64,000 nt of DNA, from the NCBI GenBank assembly GCA_026122225.1, contig JANEZZ010002065.1, positions 620,001 to 684,000 on the forward strand, given 5' to 3'. This DNA comes from Heloderma charlesbogerti (lineage: Eukaryota; Chordata; Lepidosauria; Squamata; Helodermatidae). Of the stretch, positions 13,701 to 22,753 are shown piece after piece. The position numbers and the translations under genes were made by a program. Under the pieces are notes generated by a model. That model worked only from the letters and a program-made list of their open reading frames with translations. It did not search any database and was not told where the DNA came from. Positions within the stretch are counted from its first letter, which is position 1. Each line of letters opens with the position of its first letter.

Positions 13701-13986
13701 CTTGGAAATACCCTCTGCTCTTCCCCAGTAGCATATTGGACACCTTCCGACCTGAGGGGCTCATCTTCCGGCGTCATATGTTTTAGCCTTGTGATACGTT
13801 CCATGGGGTTTTCTTGGCAAGAATACTGGAGTGGGTTGCCATTTCCTTCTCCAGTGGACCACATTTTGTCAGAACTCTCTGCCATGACCTGTCCGTCTTG
13901 GGTGGCCCTGCACGGCATAGCTTATGGCTTCACTGAGTTACGCAAGCCCCTTCGCCACAACAAGGCAGTGATCCATGAAATCACAT
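10760..13986 (-). mobile_element. BovB LINE copy I, full length
   Basis: An RTE-clade non-LTR retrotransposon on the minus strand. The element body is 10769-13977 (about 3.2 kb, the usual full BovB length). It is flanked by a perfect 9-bp TSD AAATCACAT (10760-10768 and 13978-13986). The 5' end (high coordinates) reads CATGGATCACTGCCTTGTTG. The 3' end carries the typical BovB tail GACTGAACGACTGAACAACA ending in a short CAA repeat rather than poly(A), as expected for RTE elements. A perfect TSD and an unbroken frame indicate a recent insertion. Confidence 0.96.
10775..13918 (-). CDS. BovB endonuclease/reverse transcriptase, intact
   Basis: Single open frame of 1047 residues driving target-primed reverse transcription. 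An AP-type endonuclease spans about residues 107-345. Visible motifs are TWNVRS (111-116), the catalytic-type Glu in SELKW (141), YAPT (210-213), GDWNAKVG (245-252) and the terminal SDH (338-340). The reverse transcriptase spans about 560-840. It shows IPIPKKGN (609-616), YRTIALIS (623-630), FIDYAKAFDCVDH (690-702, motif A), GVRQGCILSP (748-757, motif B) and RYADDT (791-796, motif C with both aspartates). The C-terminal region after 880 contains the conserved ESWTIRKAERRRIDAFELWC. The first ATG lies about 60 bp inside the element; the true start may be later, because the first 100 residues show no domain. No stop or frameshift is present, so it is a candidate active source copy. It ends within the 3' terminus, typical of RTE elements with almost no 3' UTR. 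Confidence 0.93.
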   Translation of the reverse strand: MPCRATQDGQVMAESSDKMWSTGEGNGNPLQYSCQENPMERITRLKHMTPEDEPLRSEGVQYATGEEQRVFPSSSRKSEAAGPKPKGHSAVDVSGGEKKIRCCKEQYCLGTWNVRSMNQGKLEVVKHEMARLNIDILGISELKWTGMGEFNSGDHHLYYCGQESLRRNGVALIVNKRVGKAVLGYNLKNDRMISVRIQGKPFNITVIQVYAPTTEAEEAEVDRFYEDLQHLLELTPKKDVLFIIGDWNAKVGSQEITGITGRHGLGVQNEAGQKLIEFCQENMLIIANTLFQQHKRRLYTWTSPDGHYRNQIDYVLCSQRWRSSIQSVKTRPGADCGSDHELLLAKFWLKLKNVGKTTKPFRYDLNHIPDEYTVEVRNRFQGLDLIDRVPEELWTEVRNIVQEAATKSVPKKKKCKKAKWLSDEALQVAEERREAKSKGERGRYTQLNAEFQRIARRDKKAFLNEQCKEIEENNRMGKTRDLFKKIGDLKGTFCAKTGMIKDKEGRDLTEADEIKKRWQEYTEELYRKDLNVPDSHDSAVTELEPDILESEVKWALGSISNNKASGDDSIPAELFKILKDDAVKVLHSICQQIWNTQQWPQDWKRSVYIPIPKKGNAKECSNYRTIALISHASKVMLKILQARLQQYANRELPEVQAGFRRGRGTRDQIANIRCIMEKAREFQKNVYFCFIDYAKAFDCVDHNKLWQILKVMGVPDHLTCLLRNLYEGQEATVRTRHGTTDWFKIGKGVRQGCILSPCLFNLYAEYIMRNAGLDESQVGIKIAGRIINNLRYADDTTLMAESEEDLKSLLLRVKEESAKAGLKLNIKKTKIMSSGPITSCHIEGEEMEAVTDFTFLGSKITADGDCSHEIKRRLLLGRKAMANLDSIVRSRDITLPTKVRLIKAMVFPVVMYGCESWTIRKAERRRIDAFELWCWRRLLRVPWTARRSNQLILKEINPECSLEGQIMKLKLQYFGHLMRRENSLEKTLMLGKTEGKRRRGRQRMRWLDSITDAMNMDLSTLRERAQDRKAWRAMVHGVTKSRTRLND

Positions 13987-14660
13987 GCTTTGCATTTATT
14001 AGGTCCCAGTCTTCTCTGAAGGATCTCAGGGAACAAATTGAAGATTAAAGACATAGCTAGCAGCTATGTCTTTTTTTCCCCTTCCTTAAACATCAGTGTG
14101 GGGAATCCAATCTGCATGTTGACCCTAGCATTGCAGGTAGGGGAGCTTTAACTCATGACTAACTCAAGTCCCATTGATTCCAATGGGTCTGCTTTATGTA
14201 TGACTAACCCAGGGTGTTCACATATAGACAAGGTTATGTGGAAGCACTGGTTCACATGAATGGTGTTTCTACTTGAGCATAGCCTGGCTGTGACCGCATC
14301 CATTCTGAAAGAAGTGGTTGGAGGAGGGGTTGCAATATCTTTGAACTGATCCTCAGGTACCCTTTGGATGTTTTCACAGTTGTCTGTGATCTTGAAATCC
14401 AGAAGCATATCCACAAGCAACTCCCACCATCTGGGAGAATGTTTAAATGCAGAATTGACATACCCCTCCATCCTCCCAGAGTGGTGCCAATTCTGGGGAA
14501 GAGACAGTCTGATTAGCCTCCACCCAAATAGTTGCATTATTTAAATATTCTCCCAGCTGTGCAGAAACTGTTCCTGGATAAGTCACGGCTGTGGAATGGT
14601 TCAATGTGCACTTTAGTCTCATTCAGTTCAGTGAAATAATGGAACTGGGTTGCAAGTTGG
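13987..14660. other. Intergenic DNA
   Basis: No gene recognised. Contains a diverged CCCATTG/CAATGGG short repeat (14125-14205). Confidence 0.4.
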
Positions 14661-15071
14661 TTGTAGACCAGAGATGTCTGAAGCTGGCCAATCCAGTCCT
14701 TTTTTGACTCAACAGAGTTCTGCAGCATGTACGACCCAATTTGTGTTTACGAGCAGAGTTGCGGACTTTCCCCAAAACTCTGGGAACTTGTTTGCACAAA
14801 CAAGTGCAAACTTCAGCAGTAATTTGTGCAAATTTGGCCATAATTAACACAGATTTCTCAGAAATTTGAGCAAATTGCTCAGAAATTTGCACAAACTGCA
14901 GGACCCGTGGGGAAAATGTGCAAAATGCCTGGAAAATCCACAAACTGACCCAACTCGCTGCAGACCAAGTCAGGCACCAAAGCGGGAACTGGTACAAAAG
15001 CTGGAGGGCCAAACCTAGGAAAACTCAGCAAACTCCACCCCCCAGATTTCTCTGACATCCCTCTTGTAGAC
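14661..15071. mobile_element. hAT-type non-autonomous element I (old)
   Basis: Body 14669-15063 with termini CAGAGATGTCTG and CAGATTTCTCTGACATCCCT. It is flanked by a perfect 8-bp TSD TTGTAGAC (14661-14668 and 15064-15071), the size diagnostic of hAT transposition. The interior has repeated TTTGTGCAAA/TTTGCACAAA inverted motifs and no coding capacity. It is related to the fragment at 25775-26000 and to element K (46727), and shares its CATCCCT end with the palindromic family A-G. Confidence 0.85.
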
Positions 15072-15214
15072 AAGTTGATTTCACATGTAAGGAAAACTTT
15101 AGAAGGAAAGAAACTATTTCTGGACTGCACTACTCCCCACCACCACCAATACCACAAACACACATTTCATACCAATATATGGATAAATGCTCATTCTTCC
15201 AAGTGTAAAATCTT

Positions 15215-15675
15215 TTTTAAAAGATCAGTTCCCAAATGTCTATAGGCATGAGGGAAGGGGAGTTTCTTAGTTGTCATGGACATTATCCAATGGTGTCAGT
15301 GCTGAGGAACTGCAAAACTCGTTTGCCTAGAAACAATCACACAACAGAAAAAAGTGAATATACATGACCCTCTAGACCAGTCTTTCCCAACCTGGTGCCC
15401 TCCAAATGTTTTGGGCCATAACTCCCAGCACTCCTGACCATTGGGTGTGCTGGCTGGGACTGATGGGAACTGAAGTCCAAAACATGTGGAGGACACCAGG
15501 TTGGGGAAGGCTGCACTAGATATTCCTGTCTTCTAATTCATCCTATGCATGTTTAGATAGAAAAAAAAGTCCCACAACTCCCAGCTTTCCCAAGCCAACA
15601 TAGTTGGCTGGGGCATGCTGGGAGTTGTAGGACTTTTTTCTGTCTAAACCTGCATAGGATTGCACCCTTAAAAGC
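15215..15675 (-). repeat. Composite dispersed repeat, copy 2 (inverted)
   Basis: The inverse complement of 6625-7110, in the same unit order. It has the CCCTCATGCC/GACATT segment (15245-15290), then the CCCAACCTGGTG palindrome (15385-15520), then the CCTATGCATG palindrome (15540-15660) with its loop CCAACATAGTTGGCTGGGGC. Confidence 0.7.
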
Positions 15676-17555
15676 TTTCATGCATATACAGCATCAAGGA
15701 AAAACAATTACTCTAGGCAGAGCTCCTAATAATGTGTGTGGGGTGGGAGGCAGTGATTCACCCAAAAAATTCACCATGAAAAATGACCATGTGGTGACTT
15801 TTTCCTGTCATAACTCATGTATAAAAGCTTCCTTAGTACAACGTAAAAACATTGATCCTACAGTAGTAAGGGAACTTGACCTGATGGACAACCATTCCTT
15901 GTAGAAACGTTTTCTGTGCTTCATCTCAAAATAGCTGTATCTTGTTAAGTACACCGAGTTGCTTTGTCGTGGCCAAAAGCAACATCAGAGGTTGACTATT
16001 ATGATGCTCTGTGAAGACACACAGTTGTTCTGCCTATGATTAACACAGGCAGGGGAACATTTGAAGTCTTTAAATAACCAGTGACCAGGATGTGAAGGAG
16101 GAAAACTCCTGAGCCCCTGAACTATCTGTGCAACATCTATAAGGAAACAACAAAAAGAGTCTAATGAGGAGAGACAATACCCATGTTGCCATTGTCAAAG
16201 CACTGGCCTGAGGCCTATATGTGGGTAAATTATTCTGCTTTCTGGCACACAGTTATACCTTACCTTTATGGGCATCCACAAAAGAGGCATGGGAAATAAA
16301 TAGCACATATTTTTGCATTTTTATAATAAGTTTGAGACTAAACACTAGGAAACCTTGTCAGCCTCAGCTAAGCTGATTCCAATTAAAGCTCCTGGCAGAG
16401 TTCCAGCTGTTTTACTACCTCAAATAGCACTGAACATAACAAGGTTTATGAAGCATTCAAAAGTCAAATACCCTATTAACATAAACATGGAGTGAAATCA
16501 ACTCGGCAACCAATTTTCAGCTTTCTTTCCTTCATTCATTTACGTTGAGCTAATCTAAGATGATGTCTGTTTCCTTGTTTCAGTCTCCTTTTTTTAATGC
16601 TTGCTAGAATGCAAAACAAGATTTAGTATTTTGAACAGTTCCATGATTTGCCCTGCACACCTATCCCCAAGGCAAGCAATGCTTCTGATCACACACACAC
16701 ACACACACTATATATGTGTGTGTGTGCACGCACACACGCACACATGTATCAGATTGAACTTTCATGAACATAACATAAAGAATATATATGCATGCATGCG
16801 CACCCACACACACACACACAGGGTCATATGAGAATGATGGCTGTAAAATTGGAAATGATGTGTGTTTTCTTGCTACTGTCCTGAATGGCATGGAGTTGGC
16901 AAACTTAACTTTCAGACTGCTGTAACTTCTGAAATGTGCTTTAAAGGGACTTTGTAGGCAATTCCATTGAAACTCAACGGAAACAAAGGAAGAATATCTC
17001 TGAATAATATCCAGGACACTGCGTAACAATGCTATGTTTCTGTGTTGGATGATACAGCTAAAGTTTATGGCTGTGCACTGCTTCCAAGGCAGTCTCCGCA
17101 GCAGATCAGGGAGTCCCTGCACAGGCCTACTGAAGTTCCCTGGCAAGTTGGGCAGAGCTGAGTGCGATTCTTTCTATGATTTCATTGGGGAACTTGTCTT
17201 TTCATGGCACTTTGGACTGAACCTTCATAAAGACAGTGAATGTAACATAGTTCATTAATGCATTTATCTTTTCAATCAGTAAATGCTAAATATAGTACAT
17301 GTTGTAAATGTTAAATTGGACAGATGCTTCCAGTCAAGAGATTAAGGCATATCTAGAGCAGAACTTCCAAGGTTATTGGGCTTATATTCATAAGGAGAAC
17401 CTGAAATATACTAGTGACATTTCCCCTCTTTTATTATATTTTATTTATTTATTTAACAAGACTGTAGTCTTCCCAAAGTGGCTTACTATAAAAAATGGTG
17501 GAATTTACTATCACATCATAAAAGTCATAGCATGTCCCATGCCAGAGACAGGTAG
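15676..17555. other. Intergenic DNA with CA/TG microsatellites
   Basis: No gene recognised. Alternating purine-pyrimidine runs at 16689-16745 (AC, then TATATGTGTG, then ACGC) and 16800-16820 make a near-palindromic, Z-DNA-prone stretch. A degraded LINE-like 3' end lies at about 17425-17500. Confidence 0.5.
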
Positions 17556-17559
17556 GAAA

Positions 17560-17745
17560 ATATGAAACATAGGCAGCTGCTTTATATTGAATCAGACCAT
17601 CTCACTCAGTATAGCCTACACCGACTGGTAGTGCTTTCTGCCAGAAGTCTTTTCCCAGCTGTGGAAATGTCAAGAACTGAATCTGTGGTTTCATGTACAC
17701 AATCCATTGCTCTACCACTGAACTATGCTCCCCTTCCTGCAGGCC
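17560..17745 (-). repeat. tRNA-derived SINE, minus strand
   Basis: The minus strand begins near 17735 with a tRNA-like head whose box A reads TAGTTCAGTGG followed by TAGAGC (17709-17727). A weak B-box-like GATTCAGTTC follows, and the body ends near CAGCTGCCTATG (17560s). It is a known type of lizard SINE by structure; the family name is not assigned. It is a repeat relic, not a functional tRNA. Confidence 0.65.
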
Positions 17746-17969
17746 TTCTGTTAGATACAGTTGAAACTAAGTGTGGAAAGTGGAAGAAGGGTGTACATGG
17801 AATACACATTGATCCCTCTTCAAAACTGCTTCATAGTCCTAGAGAGCATTGCTGTCTGGTTAAACTGATCATTCACTACCAGAAAGGTAATCTCTCCACC
17901 TTATTCTTTATAAACAGGCGAGAGGTCAATGATATCTCTACAACACGCATCAGCAATAAAAACATCATT

Positions 17970-18239
17970 AAGAACATAAGAAAAGCCCTGTTGGATCAGG
18001 CAAATGGCCCATCCAGTCCATCATTCCATTTCCCAACACAGTTATCAGCCCAGTACAGCCAGGGATCCCCACAAGCAGGGCATAAAGACAACTCTCCACT
18101 GTTCGACTCCTAATAATACTAAGCATGAGCAGGAGGGTGCTGTTGCACTCATTGTGGATTTCCTGTGTGTAGCTGGTGCTGGACTAAATGGACCCTTGGT
18201 CTGATCGAGCAAGGCCCTTTTAAGTTCTTATGTTCTTAT
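17970..18239. repeat. Inverted-repeat element with AAGAACATAAGAA ends
   Basis: The left end AAGAACATAAGAA and right end TTCTTATGTTCTT are perfect inverse complements. Just inside them, GCCCTGTTGGATCAG mirrors CTGATCGAGCAAGGC. About 270 bp, no coding capacity. Consistent with a non-autonomous DNA element widespread in reptiles. Confidence 0.65.
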
Positions 18240-18457
18240 GGGGAGTTGCCATTGATAGACATGTCCTCAATTATCTTTTTAAAAAAATTAAGTGGCTATT
18301 GTCAGATTACCTATGGAAAGATCTATGGACTAAATAAGCACTTTTGGTTTGGTATCACCATATTAGATGGCAGCAAATTCCATGTACATTATGGATTGTG
18401 TACTTGCTTTTGTCTGTCCTGAATCTACAGGACATCCAGATTTCTAGTATTATTATG

Positions 18458-18515
18458 AAAGAGAGAGAGAGAGAGAGAGAGAGAGGAAGGAAGGAAGGAA
18501 GGAAGGAAGGAAGGA

Positions 18516-18558
<43 letters not shown>

Positions 18559-18560
18559 CA
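18458..18560. repeat. Compound microsatellite (GA)n-(GGAA)n-(GGCA)n
   Basis: Three adjoining arrays: GA from about 18458 to 18485, GGAA to about 18517, GGCA to 18560. The stepwise change GA to GGAA to GGCA suggests successive mutation and slippage. Confidence 0.95.
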
Positions 18561-18599
18561 TAAAAAAGATAATCTGTATGCACTTTCTCCATATCATTC

Positions 18600-19265
18600 A
18601 ATTTTTTTTAATAAACCTCTATCAAGTTCCCTCTCCAACCTTTAACTTTTCCTCATAGGGAAAGTTCTCCCAACCACTGATCATTTTAATTGTCCTTTTT
18701 GCACCTTTTCTAGTTCTAGAATATCTTTTTATGAGATGGGAAGACCAGAATTGTACACTGTATTCTGAACGCAGTTGTATCATGAGCTTTTAAAAAGATT
18801 TATGATACTGACTGTATTATTTTCAGTCCCTTTCCCAATAATCCCCATAGCTGATGAACATTAAGTTGACTTTTTCATTGATGACCATGATTCTGAGATC
18901 TCTAACCTGGATAGCTACTGCCAGTTCTGACCCCATCAATATGCATGTGAAGTTAGGAATTTTTGTCCCAATGTACATAGATTGAGACACATTTGCCATT
19001 TCGTTTCTCATGTACCCAGTTTGGAAAGATCCTTTTGGAGCTCTTCACAATCTGCTTGGGTTTCTACCATCCTCAATAATTTGGTGTCATCTGCATACTA
19101 CAATACCTCACTGAACTCCTGATGAATTATGAATAGATTAACTATTTACAGTTCCAATATAGATCCTTGTGGGACAGCACTACTTATTTCAGCTGCTTAT
19201 TGGGGGGAACCACACTTCTTACTCTCTATTGTGAGAACTTTCCACTTATTCCTACCACCTGCTTC
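18600..19265 (-). pseudogene. CR1-type LINE reverse-transcriptase relic, minus strand
   Basis: The minus strand encodes a decayed reverse transcriptase. The complement of 19083-19097 reads as the YADDT active-site box followed by a KLL-like context, and the flanking text (TCCTTGTGGGACAGCACT at 19161-19178 on the plus strand) matches the antisense pattern typical of CR1/L3 LINEs. Frames are broken throughout. The RT identity is secure from the YADDT context; the clade is inferred from general knowledge of amniote CR1. Confidence 0.7.
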
Positions 19266-19287
19266 CAGTTACCAATCCGTGTCTTGG

Positions 19288-19510
19288 ATCCGGAATTGTT
19301 GTTCCATCAGTGGAAGTATACCGCTGGTGGAATGGGACTTCCACTTCCTCTCCTCCCCTCTGAAGCTTCCCCCTCCCCCAGGGTGCCAGAGGGCTGGGGG
19401 ACCATCTGGGGGAGATTTGGAGGGTGCACAGGGGAGCTGAGATGGGGAGAGGACGCGGATGTCTTATTCCACTAGAAGTATCTTTCCATTGGTGGAATGA
19501 TAATGCTGGA
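19288..19510. repeat. MITE-like inverted-repeat element
   Basis: Left CCATCAGTGGAAGTATACCG and right ATCTTTCCATTGGTGGAATG are approximate inverse complements around a GC-rich centre. No coding capacity. Confidence 0.55.
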
Positions 19511-20221
19511 TCCAACCTCATAATAGGATCTGTCCTTTTATCCTATGACTACTTGTCCCTGCCTCGTTGACTTTAACCATGCACAGAGACACAGGCTTTT
19601 GGACTCAATTATTAATTTTTCTTTTAGTCTGCCTTCTTTCAAGTACTGGGAAAAGAATGAAGACTGGCAACCCACCAGCTTGTCTTTATTTATACCAGGA
19701 AGGCTCTGTAAATCAACAGTCCTGTACATATTTACTCAGAAGTAAGCAAGTATTGTGTTGTAAATCATATATTCTAATAAAGAACTCAGTTATTCAAGTG
19801 CCACTCCTTATGCAGCCAAAACAATACCATCCACATACAGGAGGGAGGGATCAGCAGGCTCAGAAGTACCCAAAGGTTAGAACGAATAGGGAGAGGGATT
19901 ACAGGCAGAGAAATAAAACAGCCTAATTAGGTCTGAGCATGTTCAGAGGCCACAGAATGCTAGCTGACTCTTGGAGGATGGAAAAAACAGAAAACAAGGA
20001 GAGGGGGAGAATAGAATGGAGTATTCTGGAAGGGGGCATATCTGACTGGCTGGAACCCTGAATAGGAGAAGGCCACACTGCAACATTTTGTTGCAAGTAC
20101 CTCTTGTGTCATCTGTATTTGCCATTTTAAACGGCATGTTTCTGGGCATATCTCATCACCCCCCACATGCCATTCAACGTTTGCACACCAGCACTCAGTG
20201 ATGGTATTTGCTGTCTGGAGC

Positions 20222-20305
20222 AGGGAATCATAGAATAGTAGGGTTGGAAGGGGCCTACAAGGCCATCGAGTCCAACCCCCAAAGATCAGCTCATGCACAA
20301 GACCT
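20222..20305. repeat. CR1 3'-end fragment
   Basis: Contains AATCATAGAATAGTAGGGTT and AGGCCATCGAGTCCAACCCC, the characteristic pair at the end of many reptile and bird CR1 copies. Confidence 0.6.
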
Positions 20306-21335
20306 TTTCCTGTCAATAGAAGACTACAGATAAGTGATGCTGTCTGCATGGGACAGCTCTGCTTGATCACGATCAACGGCTGTCAGATTTTCCACACACA
20401 TTTACTGCATTTATTTTCCTAAGAAAACAACCTTTAGATAGAGTGATAATCCTGCACTGGAGCAGAAATCTGGGCCACAAACCAATTAAAAAAATCAATA
20501 TACAAATTTCTTCTATATTCATTGGCTTTTTAATGACATGCATAATGAATTTAGTCAAAGTGCTAAACATACAGGAAGGAATAACAAACAAGGAATTCCT
20601 TTTTTTCAAAGTGCACCCTATAATATACATTTTTTGTGCCTGGGATAACTGGATTCAATTGTTCTGAACTGCATCAAACAATATTATCTCACACTTTTAC
20701 AATTCTGTTTTAATGTTCCCCACTGCATTTTTACCATGAACAGAGAGATTCAAATATTTAGATATGATTTTAAATACACACTTACCTATGTATGATAATA
20801 AACATGCAACTATATTTTGTCACATATCTTTAGCCCATTCAATGCACCCTAGACTAAAAAGAATAAGATGTTGTGTGTGCTTAGAACAGTAATGGACAAC
20901 GTTTAGCCTTCCAGTTGTTTTGGCCTACAACTCCCATCAGCCCTAGCCAAAGGTGAGGTATGATGGGAGTTGTAGGTCAAAACATGAAGGGTCATAAATG
21001 AAAAGAAGCTAGGAACAAATTTGTTTTAGCATGATTCAGAACTCATTTAACCCAAATATTTGGTCTAAAGACAATTTAATATTATTAATGTCAGTAGGGC
21101 TATACAGAACTGCATTAGTAAAGTATTAATCAGGTATCATTTAGCCATGTTGCTACAAGGCAATTATTTATATTTTTAAATGTTACCATGAAGAAATTGA
21201 CCTGATACAAACTTCATGCACTGCATTCCCTAGATACTTTTCAGGTTATATTAGATACAGAATGTTTGATTTTTAAAATTATTGTTTTTCCACCTTTCAT
21301 TAAAACTTTTAAACAAGCAAAATAACATTTGTTTA
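20306..21335. other. Intergenic DNA with one palindromic MITE
   Basis: A diverged palindrome (GTTTTGGCCTACAACTCCCA and its inverse) at 20885-20990, the same family as 6062-6195. Otherwise AT-rich and unrecognised. Confidence 0.45.
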
Positions 21336-21683
21336 AGACTTCTGAGAGTGCCTTGGACTGCAAGAAGATCAAACCAGTCCATACTCCAGGAAATAAAGCC
21401 AGACTGCTCACTTGAGGGAATGATATTAAAGGCAAAACTGAAGTACTTTGGCCACATCATGAGAAGACAGGATCCCCTGGAGAAGATGCTGATGCTAGGG
21501 AAAGTGGAAGGCAAAAGGAAGAGGGGCCGACCAAGGGCAAGATGGATGGATGATATTCTGGAGGTGACGGGCTCAACCTTGGGGGAGCTGGGGGTGGCGA
21601 CGGCCGACAGGAAGCTCTGGCGTGGGCTGGCCCATGAAGTCACGAAGAGTCGGAAGCAACTGACCGAATAAACAACAACAACA
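21336..21683 (+). pseudogene. RTE LINE fragment, 3' end, plus strand
   Basis: The C-terminal part of an RTE-clade protein fused to upstream non-element codons. The frame from about 21340 to 21671 contains VPWTARRSNQSILQEIKPDC and KYFGHIMRRQDPLEKMLMLG, homologous to the BovB C terminus (KEINPECSLEG, YFGHLMRRENSLEKTLMLG) but clearly a different subfamily. The tail ends in AATAAACAACAACAACAA, a CAA-repeat 3' end. It is a 5'-truncated insertion lacking the endonuclease and RT core. No clear TSD was found. Confidence 0.85.
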
Positions 21684-22623
21684 AATTACAGTATGGCCAT
21701 ACTTTTTTCAGCAAAGCTGTAGTCTATTAATACAGAGTTACTATTATGGCAGGCACAGATAGGCATTTATCGTACTGTTCCAATGAATCTAAGTAGATAT
21801 AATTTCATAATGGGGGCAACTTTGGAGTGATTTTTATCACTATAGATTTATGTCAGCCTCCAAAGAGTTCCTTCTGGAGTGGTTGTATTTGCTCAGAAGC
21901 ACTCCTTTACTCAAGCGGGAAAGAGGAAGGATGTGAAGGAGAAGGAGCAAGAGAAAAAGAGAAATTCAGTGCCCAGGAATTCAAAGCTATGGCTATATCT
22001 TGTCTTGCAAGATAGTTAACACTGTAGAGACTAGCAACTGGTGGCCTAGAAATAGTTCTTGCCTGCCAGCTGGCTCTCGGGACAGTGCTGAAAGTAGAAG
22101 AGTTGGGGGAGCTTTGCTCCTTTTCTCAACATTGCAATACCTTAAAATTAAGGCATGGAATTCGCAACCACTTTCTCCATTCATGCTCTTCTTGAGTAGA
22201 GTTAGTTAAGCTAGAAAAAAAGTTGAGGGTAACATTATGTATGTCATTCCTGGGCAAGTATCTCTCATATTGTTTCAGAATTAACAGGAAGCCTGAAGAG
22301 TTTCTTGTGTGGTTGCCAAACAACCACATACATGATGTCTAGGCTTATAACTCACACATTGAGCCAAAATTCCAGATTCCTTTTGGAAGCCTTTTTTTGC
22401 CTCTCTCTCCCCAGGGCAGAAATAGCAGCTGCCCATAGAAAATACTGGAGAAATTCAGGATCTTAGGTAAGTAATAGATCTTAGCTCAGGTCTTAGTTCT
22501 TTGTAATACTTGTTCTTTTTAAAAACAATTCTTAACTGTTCAAATACAGCTCAAATGAAGCACAAAGCTTTGGCACACGATGGAGCACTGGATTTGGGCT
22601 GGGACAGATTTGGGCTTGATTTG
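21684..22623. other. Intergenic DNA
   Basis: No gene or repeat recognised. Confidence 0.4.
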
Positions 22624-22753
22624 GGCTGAATCTACACATAGCAGTTATCCTATTATACCGTTTTCATAACTATTGGTGCCCATTGGTGTTATGTGTACCA
22701 ATAGTTTTGATAATGGTATGATAACAGTATAAATGCTATGTGTAGATTCAGCC
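22624..22753. mobile_element. 130-bp MITE with perfect 20-bp terminal inverted repeats
   Basis: It starts GGCTGAATCTACACATAGCA and ends with the exact inverse complement. Most of the interior is also palindromic (ATTGGTGCCCATTGG near the centre; TAACTATTGG against CCAATAGTTT). TTG occurs on both sides and could be a 3-bp TSD as in Harbinger-type elements, but this is ambiguous. Confidence 0.8.

Noticed and set aside
17709..17735. tRNA gene
   Set aside because: Only the 5' part with box A resembles a tRNA; no cloverleaf forms, and the rest is a SINE body.
18846..19011. Host exon on the minus strand
   Set aside because: The surrounding sequence is a decayed CR1 reverse transcriptase with the YADDT box nearby.
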